The notes under the pieces were generated by a model that did not search any database, had not been told where the DNA came from, and saw only the letters and a list, made by a program, of their open reading frames with translations. 64,000 bases of DNA from Flavobacterium aquidurense (GTDB lineage: Bacteria > Bacteroidota > Bacteroidia > Flavobacteriales > Flavobacteriaceae), in assembly GCF_001404985.1 (NCBI RefSeq), contig NZ_JRLF01000009.1:310001-374000 (forward strand), read 5' to 3'. Positions 19,176 to 27,600 of the stretch are shown here, one piece after another. Both the position numbers and the translations under genes were made by a program. Each line of letters starts with the position of its first letter. The stretch's first letter is position 1.

Positions 19176-20135
19176 ATGCTTGATGAAACTCCAAAACGAT
19201 TCGACCGCATTGTTGCAATTCTTATTCAATTACAATCTAAAAAAATTGTAAAAGCACAGGAATTAGCAAATCGCTTTGAAGTTAGTTTAAGAACTATTTA
19301 CAGAGACATAAGAACTCTTGAAGCTTCGGGAGTTCCTATTTACAGCGAAGCAGGAGTTGGTTATGCTTTGATGGATGGTTATCGTTTGCCTCCCGTAATG
19401 TTTACACGCGAAGAAGTAAGCAGTTTTATTGCTGCCGAAAAATTGATGCAAAAATTTACTGATCCGTCGCTTGGATCACATTATGCATCTGCGATGTACA
19501 AATTGAAATCGGTTTTAAAAAGTTCAGATAAGGATTGGCTTTCAAATATTGAATCAAGAGTTGTAATGCAAACAGCTGATCCTCTTTTTCATGATAAATC
19601 ACCCAATACACTGGCATTACTTTTTGAAAGTATTGCAGAAAAAAAACAGATTATCTTATCCTATAAAACTCTGGAAGCAGAAGAACCTACTACAAGAAGT
19701 ATTGAACCTGTAGGCGTTTTTCACGATCATAATAATTGGTATTTTCTGGGATATTGTCATTTGCGACAAGATTACAGACAATTTAGAACAGATAGAATTC
19801 AGGGTATTCAAAAAACGGAATGTAATTTTACAATAGAACATGATTCTTTAGAAACGTATCTCAATAAAAACGAAACAATTCCCACGACTAAAGTCCGAAT
19901 TTTAATTGATAAAAAAATTGCCCGATATTTAGAATTCGAAAGAAAATATCACGGTTATGTTTCTGAAAAAGAAGTAGACGGACAAATAGAAATGACTTTT
20001 ATGTGTCGCGATATAGAAAGCGGTTTTCCGCGCTGGTTCCTTATGTTTGGAGATTACGCTACAATTCTGGAACCGGAGAGATTAAAAATAAGAACACTCG
20101 AATTGCTGGACCTCAACCGAAAAAGGTTATTATAA
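19176..20135 (+). CDS. YafY-type HTH/WYL-domain transcriptional regulator
   Basis: 319 aa. N-terminal HTH_11/DeoR-type helix-turn-helix (RFDRIVAILIQLQSKKIVKAQELANRFEVSLRTIYRDIRTLEASGVPI) followed by a WYL domain (IEPVGVFHDHNNWYFLGYCHLRQDYRQFRTDRI) and a WCX-like C-terminus. WYL domains sense ligands, often nucleic acid or nucleotide-type signals. The gene is convergent with a DinB-family gene with which it shares a bidirectional terminator. The target is unknown; the adjacent DinB gene is a plausible partner. Confidence 0.88.
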   Translation: MLDETPKRFDRIVAILIQLQSKKIVKAQELANRFEVSLRTIYRDIRTLEASGVPIYSEAGVGYALMDGYRLPPVMFTREEVSSFIAAEKLMQKFTDPSLGSHYASAMYKLKSVLKSSDKDWLSNIESRVVMQTADPLFHDKSPNTLALLFESIAEKKQIILSYKTLEAEEPTTRSIEPVGVFHDHNNWYFLGYCHLRQDYRQFRTDRIQGIQKTECNFTIEHDSLETYLNKNETIPTTKVRILIDKKIARYLEFERKYHGYVSEKEVDGQIEMTFMCRDIESGFPRWFLMFGDYATILEPERLKIRTLELLDLNRKRLL

Positions 20136-20179
20136 AAAAACTCCTAAAGCTGAATTAATTCATCATTAGGAGTTTTTTT
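20134..20179. terminator. Bidirectional terminator between WYL and DinB genes
   Basis: 14-bp perfect stem AAAAAAACTCCTAA (20134-20147) / TTAGGAGTTTTTTT (20166-20179) with A/T tracts on both sides. Confidence 0.9.
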
Positions 20180-20200
20180 ATTTAGCACTCTTCAAAGATT

Positions 20201-20680
20201 TTATCTTTCCCAGAAAAAAGGAGGTTCAATTCCCAGTGCTCTCATGTAAACATAACCTTGTCCGCGGTGGTGTACTTCATTATCAATAAAATACAGGATA
20301 TTCTGAATTACCGGAAATTCGTATTGACCAAAAAGATTAAAGTTTTCGTTGAAATCTTCAATCGATAATTTTTCCCAATATTGATTAAGTTCAGCAGTTG
20401 CTTCATCCCATTTTTCAAGATATTGTGCTTTAAAAATCAGTTTATCTGATTCTTCTGTAAATGGTTTCACTTCCTTATTTACAATTCCTTTAAGCCCCGG
20501 AACGGCGATGGCTAAAAGTTCATCGGCCAATTTAGAAAAAGGCCTCATTCCTCCTATCGAAAATTCGAAAAAATCCTTTTCAGGAAACAATTCAATTACA
20601 CGGCGTGTAAGGGCGCGATGACCTTGCCAGTGTTTTAACAAATCTTCTCGAGTAATTACTTGGGCAGCTAATGTTTTCAT
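20201..20680 (-). CDS. DinB/YfiT-like four-helix metal-binding protein
   Basis: 159 aa. DinB-superfamily pattern with putative metal ligands: an N-terminal His (HWQGHR) and the C-terminal NEVHHRGQGYVYMRALGIEPPFFWE. Flavobacterial members are usually annotated as DinB-family proteins; several relatives are thiol-dependent transferases (bacillithiol or mycothiol types), but no substrate can be named here. A TAnnTTTG box reads on the minus strand at 20711-20718 (TAATTTTG), about 30 bp before the start. Convergent with the WYL regulator. Confidence 0.75.
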   Translation of the reverse strand: MKTLAAQVITREDLLKHWQGHRALTRRVIELFPEKDFFEFSIGGMRPFSKLADELLAIAVPGLKGIVNKEVKPFTEESDKLIFKAQYLEKWDEATAELNQYWEKLSIEDFNENFNLFGQYEFPVIQNILYFIDNEVHHRGQGYVYMRALGIEPPFFWER

Positions 20681-20737
20681 AATTTTAAAGTTTAAATATT
20701 TTTAATACTCCAAAATTATTGAGGGTCGGTGACAACA

Positions 20738-20785
20738 GTTTGTCAACAGGAAATAAAAAAGTTTTTTTATTTCCTGTTGACAAAC
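20738..20785. repeat. 23-bp perfect inverted repeat
   Basis: Arms 20738-20760 and 20763-20785 are exact reverse complements separated by 2 bp. The core is GTTTGTCAACAGGAAAT, with a run of A at the inner end of one arm and T at the other. It directly abuts the first REP-like hairpin. It lies upstream of the DinB-like gene and downstream of pfkB, both leftward, so it could end pfkB transcription, though the T-run lies in the loop side rather than after the stem. Confidence 0.85.
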
Positions 20786-20813
20786 GTAGAGACGCACAGC
20801 AGTGCATCTCACG
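20785..20813. repeat. REP-like hairpin, copy A
   Basis: CGTAGAGACGCACAGCAGTG followed by CATCTCACG. The GAGACGCAC/GTGCATCTC arms pair with one G-T wobble. It is the reverse complement of the element at 20921-20946. Confidence 0.8.
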
Positions 20814-20920
20814 CCCAGTAACCCCATTTTATACACAAAATAAATAACACAAAAGAGATACAACAAAAGAGTTGGGAACCTAAACGTTACAAGATATTAT
20901 TTCTAGTGTAATAGTTGTGG

Positions 20921-20946
20921 GAGACGCACTGCTGTGCGTCTCTACG
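20921..20946. repeat. REP-like hairpin, copy B
   Basis: Perfect 9-bp stem GAGACGCAC (20921-20929) / GTGCGTCTC (20934-20942) with a TGCT loop, followed by TACG. Opposite in orientation to copy A, about 107 bp away, giving an inverted REPIN-like pair in the 303-bp pfkB-DinB interval. The rest of the interval shows nothing else I can name. Confidence 0.85.
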
Positions 20947-20983
20947 ATATAGATTGTGAATATATCTTTGTTTATTTAGATTA

Positions 20984-21916
20984 TTATTTATTCTTCAACC
21001 ATTCAAACAAACGGTTTGCATCTTCGTATTTAAACAATTGTGTTCCTTCATTCATTGTTGCAGCTGACCCACAGGCAACTCCCCAACGAATAACTTCTTT
21101 CAGGCTTTTGTTTTGAGACAACGCCCAAACTATTCCGCCTACCATACTATCTCCGGCTCCAACAGTACTTTTTTTGGCAACATTGGGCGCAGGAACATAT
21201 TCATAATCGTCTTTAGTAACTAAAACGGCACCTTGAGGCCCAAGGGAAACCACAACGATTTCGGCTCCGCCTTTTGCAATGATTTTTTTGGCTGCTTCGT
21301 TCACTTCTTCCATTTCAAGACGTTCTGCCCCTACTAATTTTGCTAGTTCACCCACATTTGGCTTTATGAGATACGCTCCGGTTTCCAGCACTTTTGTTAA
21401 AGCTTCTCCGGAAGTATCAACTATTAGTTTTGAATTTGATGCCTGGGCAATTTCAGCTACTTTTTGATAAAAATCTGTCGATAAACCTTCGTTTAAGCTT
21501 CCGCTTGCAACCAGGAATTTTGGTTTTAATTTAGAAATTGTTTCCAGGACTTCTTTCACTTCTGAATCAGATAAAACATCTCCGGAAAACCCAAATCGAT
21601 ATTGCGAATTTGTGTTATCGTCAACAGCAATAAAATTTTCTCTGGTGGCCGTTTTGGTTTCAATTGCTTTAAAATCTACTGATTCATTTTTTACTAAATC
21701 TTTCAGCATTTCACCAATCGGTCCGCCTGATGTAAAAACCGCAAGTGAGTTTCCGCGTAAGCGTGCAATAGCTTTAGATACATTTATTCCGCCACCACCG
21801 GCATCAAATTGCGGTTCCTTACATCTAATTTTCTGCTCTGCGATTAGTCCTGAAAAATGGGTGCTTTTATCTACCGAAGGATTTACGGTTAAGGTAACTA
21901 TATCGAATGTTTTCAT
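20984..21916 (-). CDS. pfkB: 6-phosphofructokinase II (PfkB/ribokinase family)
   Basis: 310 aa, and similar along its length to my recollection of E. coli PfkB. N-terminal TLTVNPSVDKST, the substrate-site GGGGINVSKAIARL, VDTSGEALTKVLE, KPNVGELAKL, VVSLGPQGAVLV, and the C-terminal ATP/anion-hole motif STVGAGDSMVGGIVWAL with catalytic Asp (GAGD). It phosphorylates fructose 6-phosphate to fructose 1,6-bisphosphate. 1-phosphofructokinase or tagatose-6-phosphate kinase activity are the alternatives in this subfamily; no fru or lac genes are adjacent. REP-like hairpins lie on both sides of the gene. Confidence 0.82.
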   Translation of the reverse strand: MKTFDIVTLTVNPSVDKSTHFSGLIAEQKIRCKEPQFDAGGGGINVSKAIARLRGNSLAVFTSGGPIGEMLKDLVKNESVDFKAIETKTATRENFIAVDDNTNSQYRFGFSGDVLSDSEVKEVLETISKLKPKFLVASGSLNEGLSTDFYQKVAEIAQASNSKLIVDTSGEALTKVLETGAYLIKPNVGELAKLVGAERLEMEEVNEAAKKIIAKGGAEIVVVSLGPQGAVLVTKDDYEYVPAPNVAKKSTVGAGDSMVGGIVWALSQNKSLKEVIRWGVACGSAATMNEGTQLFKYEDANRLFEWLKNK

Positions 21917-21991
21917 TTTTATGTCTTTTTAATTCTTTTAAAGATCCGAAAAAAAATATTGTTTGCAAAAGAATAAAATTCATGAAACATT

Positions 21992-22015
21992 TAGACGCAC
22001 TGCTGTGCGCCTATA
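21992..22015. repeat. REP-like hairpin, copy C
   Basis: TAGACGCACTGCTGTGCGCC then TATAC: same orientation as copy B, stem AGACGCAC / GTGCGCCT with one mismatch. It lies between pfkB and thiL. Confidence 0.75.
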
Positions 22016-22065
22016 CAAATCATATCTACATTTGCACCTCTATCCTATTACGCAATTAAAATTTG

Positions 22066-22073
22066 TACCTTTG
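22066..22073 (+). promoter_or_regulatory. -7 element of thiL
   Basis: TACCTTTG (TAnnTTTG) 30 bp before the thiL start codon. No clear -33 at standard spacing. Confidence 0.45.
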
Positions 22074-22103
22074 CGGCTTAGAAACTTTGGAACTTAAAAA
22101 GAA

Positions 22104-23150
22104 ATGATCGAAGATAAAAATCCGCAACGTACCAGTATAGCACAATTAGGTGAATTTGGCTTAATTGAACATTTAACCAAAAATTTTGATGTTACTCAGG
22201 AATCCACTTTAAAAAGTATTGGAGATGATGCAGCAGTGCTTGATTTTAAAGATAAAAAAGTAGTTGTTTCTACTGATTTATTGATTGAAGGCGTGCATTT
22301 TGACCTGGCTTATATGCCCTTAAAACATTTAGGATACAAGGCAGTTGTTGTTAACCTGTCTGATATTTGTGCCATGAATGCCAGACCAACTCAAATAACG
22401 GTTTCTGTGGCTGTTTCTAATCGTTTTCCATTAGAAGCCTTAGAAGAATTATTTGAAGGAATTACACACGCTGCAAAAGAATATAAAGTTGATGTAATAG
22501 GCGGAGATACTACCTCATCACAAAAAGGATTGATTATTAGCATCACAGCACTTGGCGAAGCCGATGAAGAGGAGATTGTTTATAGAAATGGTGCCAAACA
22601 AACAGATTTACTTGTTGTAACAGGTGATATTGGTGCTGCTTATATGGGACTACAGGTTTTAGAACGCGAAAAACAGGTTTTTCAGGTAAACCCAAACAGT
22701 CAGCCTGATCTTGATATGTACAGTTATTTAATTGAACGCCAGTTAAAACCTGAAGCCAGAAAAGATGTCCGTACGTTATTGCATGCTCTTGAAATTAAAC
22801 CAACATCGATGATCGATATTTCTGACGGATTATCGTCTGAAATTATCCATTTATGCAAACAATCTAAAGTGGGTTGTAATTTATATGAAGACAAACTTCC
22901 GTTAGATCCACAGTTTATTTCGACTTGCGAAGAATTTAATATCGACAGTACAACAGTTGCTATTAATGGTGGTGAAGATTATGAGTTACTTTTTACAATT
23001 GATATTAATGATTTTGATAAGATAAAAGGAAACCCAAATTTCTCTATCATTGGTCATATGGCAGACGAAAGTGAAGGAATACATTTAGTTACGCGTGCTA
23101 ATACACAGATTGCATTAAAAGCTCGTGGCTGGGATGCTTTGAGTGAGTAA
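22104..23150 (+). CDS. thiL: Thiamine-monophosphate kinase
   Basis: 348 aa, AIR-synthase/PurM-like fold. Motifs: IGDDAAVLD (metal/ATP), VVSTDLLIEGVHFDLAYMPLKHLGYKAVVVNLSDICAMNARP, VIGGDTTSS, ISDGLSSEIIHLC, and NGGEDYELLFTI near the end. It phosphorylates thiamine monophosphate to the cofactor thiamine diphosphate in the cytoplasm. Monocistronic by appearance: own -7 box, and a strong terminator 30 bp after the stop. No TPP riboswitch is visible upstream. Confidence 0.96.
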   Translation: MIEDKNPQRTSIAQLGEFGLIEHLTKNFDVTQESTLKSIGDDAAVLDFKDKKVVVSTDLLIEGVHFDLAYMPLKHLGYKAVVVNLSDICAMNARPTQITVSVAVSNRFPLEALEELFEGITHAAKEYKVDVIGGDTTSSQKGLIISITALGEADEEEIVYRNGAKQTDLLVVTGDIGAAYMGLQVLEREKQVFQVNPNSQPDLDMYSYLIERQLKPEARKDVRTLLHALEIKPTSMIDISDGLSSEIIHLCKQSKVGCNLYEDKLPLDPQFISTCEEFNIDSTTVAINGGEDYELLFTIDINDFDKIKGNPNFSIIGHMADESEGIHLVTRANTQIALKARGWDALSE

Positions 23151-23180
23151 ATTCAGTCTCAGTATTCAATATTAGCATAT

Positions 23181-23220
23181 AAAAAATCCTAACAGACTTT
23201 AAAAGCTGTTAGGATTTTTT
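23181..23220. terminator. Bidirectional terminator between thiL and the response regulator
   Basis: 15-bp perfect stem AAAAAATCCTAACAG (23181-23195) / CTGTTAGGATTTTTT (23206-23220), serving two convergent genes. Confidence 0.92.
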
Positions 23221-23249
23221 TATGTGCCTGAATTTTAAATCTAAAATTC

Positions 23250-23948
23250 TTAGAAAAGCCCTTTGCTTTTTGCTTCTTTCAACAATTCTTCATCTGAGCC
23301 TGATTTAATTTTAAGCAATTCTTTAAGGCTGACTCTGCGTTTTTCGATAGCATTGAGAGAAATCGGAATATATTGTGGCATATCTTCGACCGGAGTTCCT
23401 TTTGACAAATGAAATAAAATTTGTTTATCGAACTCGTCAATTTCAATTGAATTGTGAGGGGATTGATTCAGTATTTTTTGAACTGACTGGCTGTAATATT
23501 TATCATTTTTCATCACTTTATCAAACGCAAAGAGCAATTCATCAAAAGTGAGATCATTTTTAATCACTAAACCATTGGGCTTTATGGTTCTTATTATGGT
23601 TTTGATTTTAAGTAATTCTGTATACATCGTTAATAAAATAACTTTGCAGTTTGGCATTTTATCCAGGATGAGTTTCGCCAGATCCTCGCCTGAAAAAATG
23701 TCTTTTTCCTCATATGCCGGCATGCTGATGTCTAAAAAAGCAACATCAAAATCAGGGGTTTCAGGATCTTTGATTAACTCGTATCCTGATTTACAATCGT
23801 GAGCCTGAGAAATTAGGAATTCATATTGTTTGGGATTGTAGCGTGTTATTGCATTTTTATATCCTTCGATAATAAAAGGGTGATCATCTACAATTAATAT
23901 ATTCTTTTTAATTAATTGGGGATCTGTGGCGTTTGGGTGAATTGTCAT
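23250..23948 (-). CDS. NarL/FixJ-like response regulator, partner of the TPR kinase
   Basis: 232 aa. Receiver domain about 16-140 with acidic pair D21-D22, phospho-acceptor D73 (AFLDISMP), switch Thr in LLTMYT and the conserved Lys (VIKND). The C-terminal part (about 165-232: FDKQILFHLSKGTPVEDMPQYIPISLNAIEKRRVSLKELL) fits a LuxR-type HTH in layout but is quite divergent. It overlaps the upstream kinase gene by 4 bp (ATGA), so the two are translationally coupled and form one two-component system. Confidence 0.85.
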   Translation of the reverse strand: MTIHPNATDPQLIKKNILIVDDHPFIIEGYKNAITRYNPKQYEFLISQAHDCKSGYELIKDPETPDFDVAFLDISMPAYEEKDIFSGEDLAKLILDKMPNCKVILLTMYTELLKIKTIIRTIKPNGLVIKNDLTFDELLFAFDKVMKNDKYYSQSVQKILNQSPHNSIEIDEFDKQILFHLSKGTPVEDMPQYIPISLNAIEKRRVSLKELLKIKSGSDEELLKEAKSKGLF

Positions 23949-26005
23949 GTATTCTGTAGGTTAATTTTCTGATCTATAGGGACTTTAATCACAAGAAGAG
24001 TTCCTTCTCCTTTGGCAGATTTTATAGTAACTGTGCCGTTACATTCTGCAGCTCTATATTGAATGTTGTGCAAACCTATACCATTTTTTGTTCTTTTGGT
24101 ATTAAATCCATTTCCATCATCAAAAATGGATAAAACCAAATGATCTATTTCACTTTTAAATTCAATTGTAATAGTGTTTGCATCTGCATATTTATTACAA
24201 TTCTGAAGGGCTTCCTGTATAATTCTGTACAAATTAATTTTAACAGCATTACTAACAAGGTCCCATTTGATGTTAGAATCAAACGAAGTAATTAATTCAG
24301 AATCATAGGTGTTTTGTTGATCTTCGAACAATTTGTTTAAAATCGCGATAAAATTATTAATTAATTCTGATTTTTCTCTATTTAAATCATGCGAAATTTC
24401 GCGGATATCTTCCTCAATATGTTTGAGTTCCGTCAGGTATTTTTTTCGTTTAGGAGCTGCTTCTGCTTCTTCTATTTTATCCAGGCTGTCTAAACTAATC
24501 CTGACGCCAAACATTCTGCCCAGAACACCATCGTGCAAATCCTGAGCTACTTTTTTCTTTTCTCTGATACGGGTCAGTTCGATATCATTTTGCTGGGAAA
24601 TCATTAAATTATAAATATCCTCGTTTGCAATTTGCTGTTGCTGCTTAAAAATCAATTCCCGGTTCCTGGCTTGCTGTGTTTTATAAACATAGAAAAACAA
24701 ACCTATCAGGGTACAAATACTAAAAACGTAAATAAGGGTTTTGTTTTTTTCCTGAAGATTCGAGTTTTGATCTTTTATTTCGTTGGTTTCATATTCAATA
24801 CGGGAAAATTTTTCGCCCATCTTGCGTTCTGCTTTTTGCAATTTCTCATTTAAGCTTATATATTCTTTTGAATAGATGGATTCTTTTTTAGGATCAACAA
24901 CTGCTAATTGCTTAAGTGCCGCTAATGTACCGTTTAACTTACTTGAAGTACGAGATAAAATCAAGGCTTGCTTTGAAAACTGGATAGCTTTGAAAGTGTC
25001 TTTTTTTGCAGCATAATACTCTGATAAGTGAATTTTATTTGATACTATTGCTGACTTTAACATCAGACTGTCCCTAATTTTTAAAGACCTGAAAAAGAGT
25101 TTTGGCAGGTCTTCAGACTCTTTTAGTTTTAACTTAGAATACGCTAAATTGTCTAATAGCATAGCATATAAAATTGTATTTTCTTCGAACAGTTTTTTCT
25201 CATTTAAACCTCTCTGAAAATATAATTTTGCTTCTTTATAATTATGCATTTTCATGTAAATAAAACCCAAATTATTTAATGAAGTTGCTGTAAAATGAAG
25301 TTCTTTCGGAATTGATTTATCTTCTAAAGCCTTCAGCGCTTTATTTTGAAATTCTAAAGCTTTAGTATATTCTTCTCTTTCGTTGTATAGTATTCCTAAA
25401 AGATTATAGCATTCATAATATTGATCGTTTACATTTTTTTGTCCTTTTAAGTTACGTAAGGCTTTAAAAACTGCTATTTCACTTTCAAAAAAATCACCTT
25501 CATTATATTGAAGGCTTGCTTTACTGAGATATGTTTTTGCTAAATTATATTCATCACCAATTCGTATATAAATTTTCTCAGCTTTGAAATAATTCAAAAA
25601 GGCACTATCAGAAATTGATACAGACACATAGTAATCACCAAGATAAGTATATGCCTTAGCCATGTTTACAGAATCCTTGGTAATACGCGAACGTTCTAAA
25701 ATTAATTTGGTTGTTTTAAGATACGCTTTCCAATCGCTCATATTGTAATATCGATTGGCAACTTTAAATAAATTTATTCTGTTAACGGAGTCGTTCTTCT
25801 GATTTAAAATAATATCAAGAGATTTTTGATTGTATTTTTGCTTAAAACTTAAAGGCAAATTAATATCATTTGCTAATTTAAGATATACGGGAAGGCTATC
25901 TTCAGAAGACGCAATACTTTTATTTACCTGATTATTTCTATTACAAGCAAATGATAAAACAATAAGTAAAAAAAATAATATTTGACAATTTTTTTTCAAT
26001 TGCAT
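23945..26005 (-). CDS. TPR-containing HisKA_3 sensor histidine kinase
   Basis: 686 aa. N-terminal signal with lipobox-like LSFACNRN, a periplasmic TPR array (about 55-370), one membrane helix (about 421-440, TLIYVFSICTLIGLFFYVY), a short coiled coil, HisKA_3 dimerisation domain with phospho-acceptor H491 (AQDLHDGVLGRM), and an HATPase_c domain (N-box IIQEALQNCNKYADAN, DDGNGF, GIGLHNIQYRAA). This is the typical Bacteroidota periplasmic-TPR, NarX-like kinase. The signal sensed is unknown. TATTTTTG (minus strand, 26019-26026) is a candidate -7, giving a very short leader. Confidence 0.9.
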   Translation of the reverse strand: MQLKKNCQILFFLLIVLSFACNRNNQVNKSIASSEDSLPVYLKLANDINLPLSFKQKYNQKSLDIILNQKNDSVNRINLFKVANRYYNMSDWKAYLKTTKLILERSRITKDSVNMAKAYTYLGDYYVSVSISDSAFLNYFKAEKIYIRIGDEYNLAKTYLSKASLQYNEGDFFESEIAVFKALRNLKGQKNVNDQYYECYNLLGILYNEREEYTKALEFQNKALKALEDKSIPKELHFTATSLNNLGFIYMKMHNYKEAKLYFQRGLNEKKLFEENTILYAMLLDNLAYSKLKLKESEDLPKLFFRSLKIRDSLMLKSAIVSNKIHLSEYYAAKKDTFKAIQFSKQALILSRTSSKLNGTLAALKQLAVVDPKKESIYSKEYISLNEKLQKAERKMGEKFSRIEYETNEIKDQNSNLQEKNKTLIYVFSICTLIGLFFYVYKTQQARNRELIFKQQQQIANEDIYNLMISQQNDIELTRIREKKKVAQDLHDGVLGRMFGVRISLDSLDKIEEAEAAPKRKKYLTELKHIEEDIREISHDLNREKSELINNFIAILNKLFEDQQNTYDSELITSFDSNIKWDLVSNAVKINLYRIIQEALQNCNKYADANTITIEFKSEIDHLVLSIFDDGNGFNTKRTKNGIGLHNIQYRAAECNGTVTIKSAKGEGTLLVIKVPIDQKINLQNT

Positions 26006-26041
26006 TTTTGAATTTCACCAAAAATAGTAAAACTATTAATA

Positions 26042-26073
26042 CAAAAAAAAGGCTGCCAAAAAATTGACAGCCT
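26042..26073 (-). terminator. Terminator of the small secreted-protein gene
   Basis: Stem GGCTGCCAA / TTGACAGCC (one mismatch) followed, reading leftward, by a run of eight T. It separates the small gene from the kinase gene. Confidence 0.8.
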
Positions 26074-26104
26074 AAATGCTATTAAATACTAAATGAATTA
26101 TTTT

Positions 26105-26356
26105 TTAGTCTATTTTTTTATTTCCTCCTAATGATTGATTAACATTGGTGAAATTTAATTGATTGTTATTTTCAAATTTATTACCTGTTTCATGAAAATC
26201 AAGTTTTCTTTTTTGGTTTGTTGTAGCACCACTACCACCTTCTTCAAAAAAACTTGCAGTATTTGAATTTGATGAAGAATTTGTTTGCGGAGTTGTAAAT
26301 GAAGTTGCTACTAATACTGTAGAGAATAATGCGAATGTTAAAGCTGCTTTTTTCAT
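26105..26356 (-). CDS. Small secreted protein of unknown function
   Basis: 83 aa. Clear signal peptide MKKAALTFALFSTVLVATSFT, then a Ser/Asn-rich low-complexity mature part (QTNSSSNSNTASFFEEGGSGATTNQKRKLDFHETGNKFENNNQLNFTNVNQSLGGNKKID). I do not recognise a family. The good start, signal peptide and own downstream terminator support a real gene. It lies between two regulatory loci (TPR kinase and LytTR regulator). Confidence 0.6.
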   Translation of the reverse strand: MKKAALTFALFSTVLVATSFTTPQTNSSSNSNTASFFEEGGSGATTNQKRKLDFHETGNKFENNNQLNFTNVNQSLGGNKKID

Positions 26357-26530
26357 GATCTGAGGGTATTAAATGTTTGATTTTTTGTTTTGGGGAATCA
26401 TCGCTTTGTGCGAATCATGGTGTAAAACTAATACCGAAATCAAAAAAAATATATACGAAAAAACAGGTTTATGGTAGAACATACCCAATTGATAGTCAAT
26501 GAGTACCAAATGAATGTAAACTCTTAATTA

Positions 26531-27340
26531 TTAGACTTCTAAGTAATTTCCTATAGAAAAATCAGCAATAATCAGATCAACATTTGATTTATAAGTTTTG
26601 GAAAAAGGGATCTTTTTCGAAGAGTTTTTTATGTAACAAACTGAGCTTCCGTTATGAATTCTCGAAATGTAATTTTTATTGATGATATAACTATTATGAA
26701 TTCGGATAAAAGGATGCGATAAAATACCTTCAAAGTGCTTTAGTGTTTTAAAGGCAGTTATCATTTCGCCGGAATTAAGATAGATATCCGTAGAATTATT
26801 ATCAGCTTGAAAATAGCAAATATCTGTTGCTGTAATGTAACGATAATCACCGTACGATTTAATACAGATAATAAGTGGTTCTGTTATATTTTTTGGACTT
26901 CGAACAAAAGGAAGTACCGAAGAAGTGATTTGATTGTTTATTTCGGCTGAATTTGTATCCAAAACGCTTTTTTCGAGTTTTAAAAGCGTCTTAATTAAAT
27001 CGATTGCCGAAACAGGTTTTATTAAATAATCAAAAACGTTATACTGAATGGCTTCAAATGCCAGTTCTTTTTTTGTTGTGGTAATAATTATTTTAGGAAT
27101 ATGGGATAAAAATCGGTGAAGCTCATTTATAAAAGCAAGGGATAAATTACTTAGTGAATCTTCAGGATCAATTTCCAGAAAAATAACAGATGGTTTATGT
27201 TCTAAAACTAAATTTAATCCTTTCTCATAATTCGTAGCCGACGCTGCAAAAGTTAATCCTGAAAAACCTTCTGCAATTGTTTTGGTTTTCAAAATACTTT
27301 CAGCATTATCATCTATGATTATATAGGAATACTTTTTCAA
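26531..27340 (-). CDS. LytTR-family response regulator with Glu at the phospho-acceptor position
   Basis: 269 aa. Receiver domain (about 1-125) and LytTR DNA-binding domain (about 160-255: YGDYRYITATDICYFQADNNSTDIYLNSGEMITAFKTLKHFEGILSHPFIRIHNSYIINKNYISRI). The acidic pair D10-D11, switch T87 and K108-P109 are present, but the phospho-acceptor site reads IFLEID, with E56 where Asp is expected. Glu there often mimics phosphorylation, so this protein may act independently of a kinase. No LytS-type kinase gene is adjacent, which fits. Targets unknown. Confidence 0.85.
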   Translation of the reverse strand: MKKYSYIIIDDNAESILKTKTIAEGFSGLTFAASATNYEKGLNLVLEHKPSVIFLEIDPEDSLSNLSLAFINELHRFLSHIPKIIITTTKKELAFEAIQYNVFDYLIKPVSAIDLIKTLLKLEKSVLDTNSAEINNQITSSVLPFVRSPKNITEPLIICIKSYGDYRYITATDICYFQADNNSTDIYLNSGEMITAFKTLKHFEGILSHPFIRIHNSYIINKNYISRIHNGSSVCYIKNSSKKIPFSKTYKSNVDLIIADFSIGNYLEV

Positions 27341-27541
27341 TAGTAGTTTTATTAACTTTCCCGGATCTGAGAAATTCTTTTCCCTTTAATTTTTTTTCAA
27401 AATTTATTCTTTAGTCTTCTATTCGCAATTAAATTTACGAATTTCAATTATTTTACTATTTCATTGTTAATACATTCTAAACAAATGTTAACACATAATG
27501 GTAAAAATGCTAATATGTATGACAAAATACAATTTAGAATT

Positions 27542-27577
27542 AAAAAATCCCAAACTCCTTTATGGAATTTGGGATTT
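27542..27577 (-). terminator. glyS terminator
   Basis: 10-bp stem AAATCCCAAA / TTTGGGATTT with an AT-rich flank on the leftward side, 24 bp after the glyS stop. Confidence 0.8.
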
Positions 27578-27600
27578 ATATAGGTGTGTAATTTAAAATA

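Noticed and set aside
20681..22103. Insertion sequence flanked by inverted repeats around pfkB
   Set aside because: pfkB is an ordinary kinase, no transposase is present, and the flanking hairpins are short REP-like elements without target duplications.
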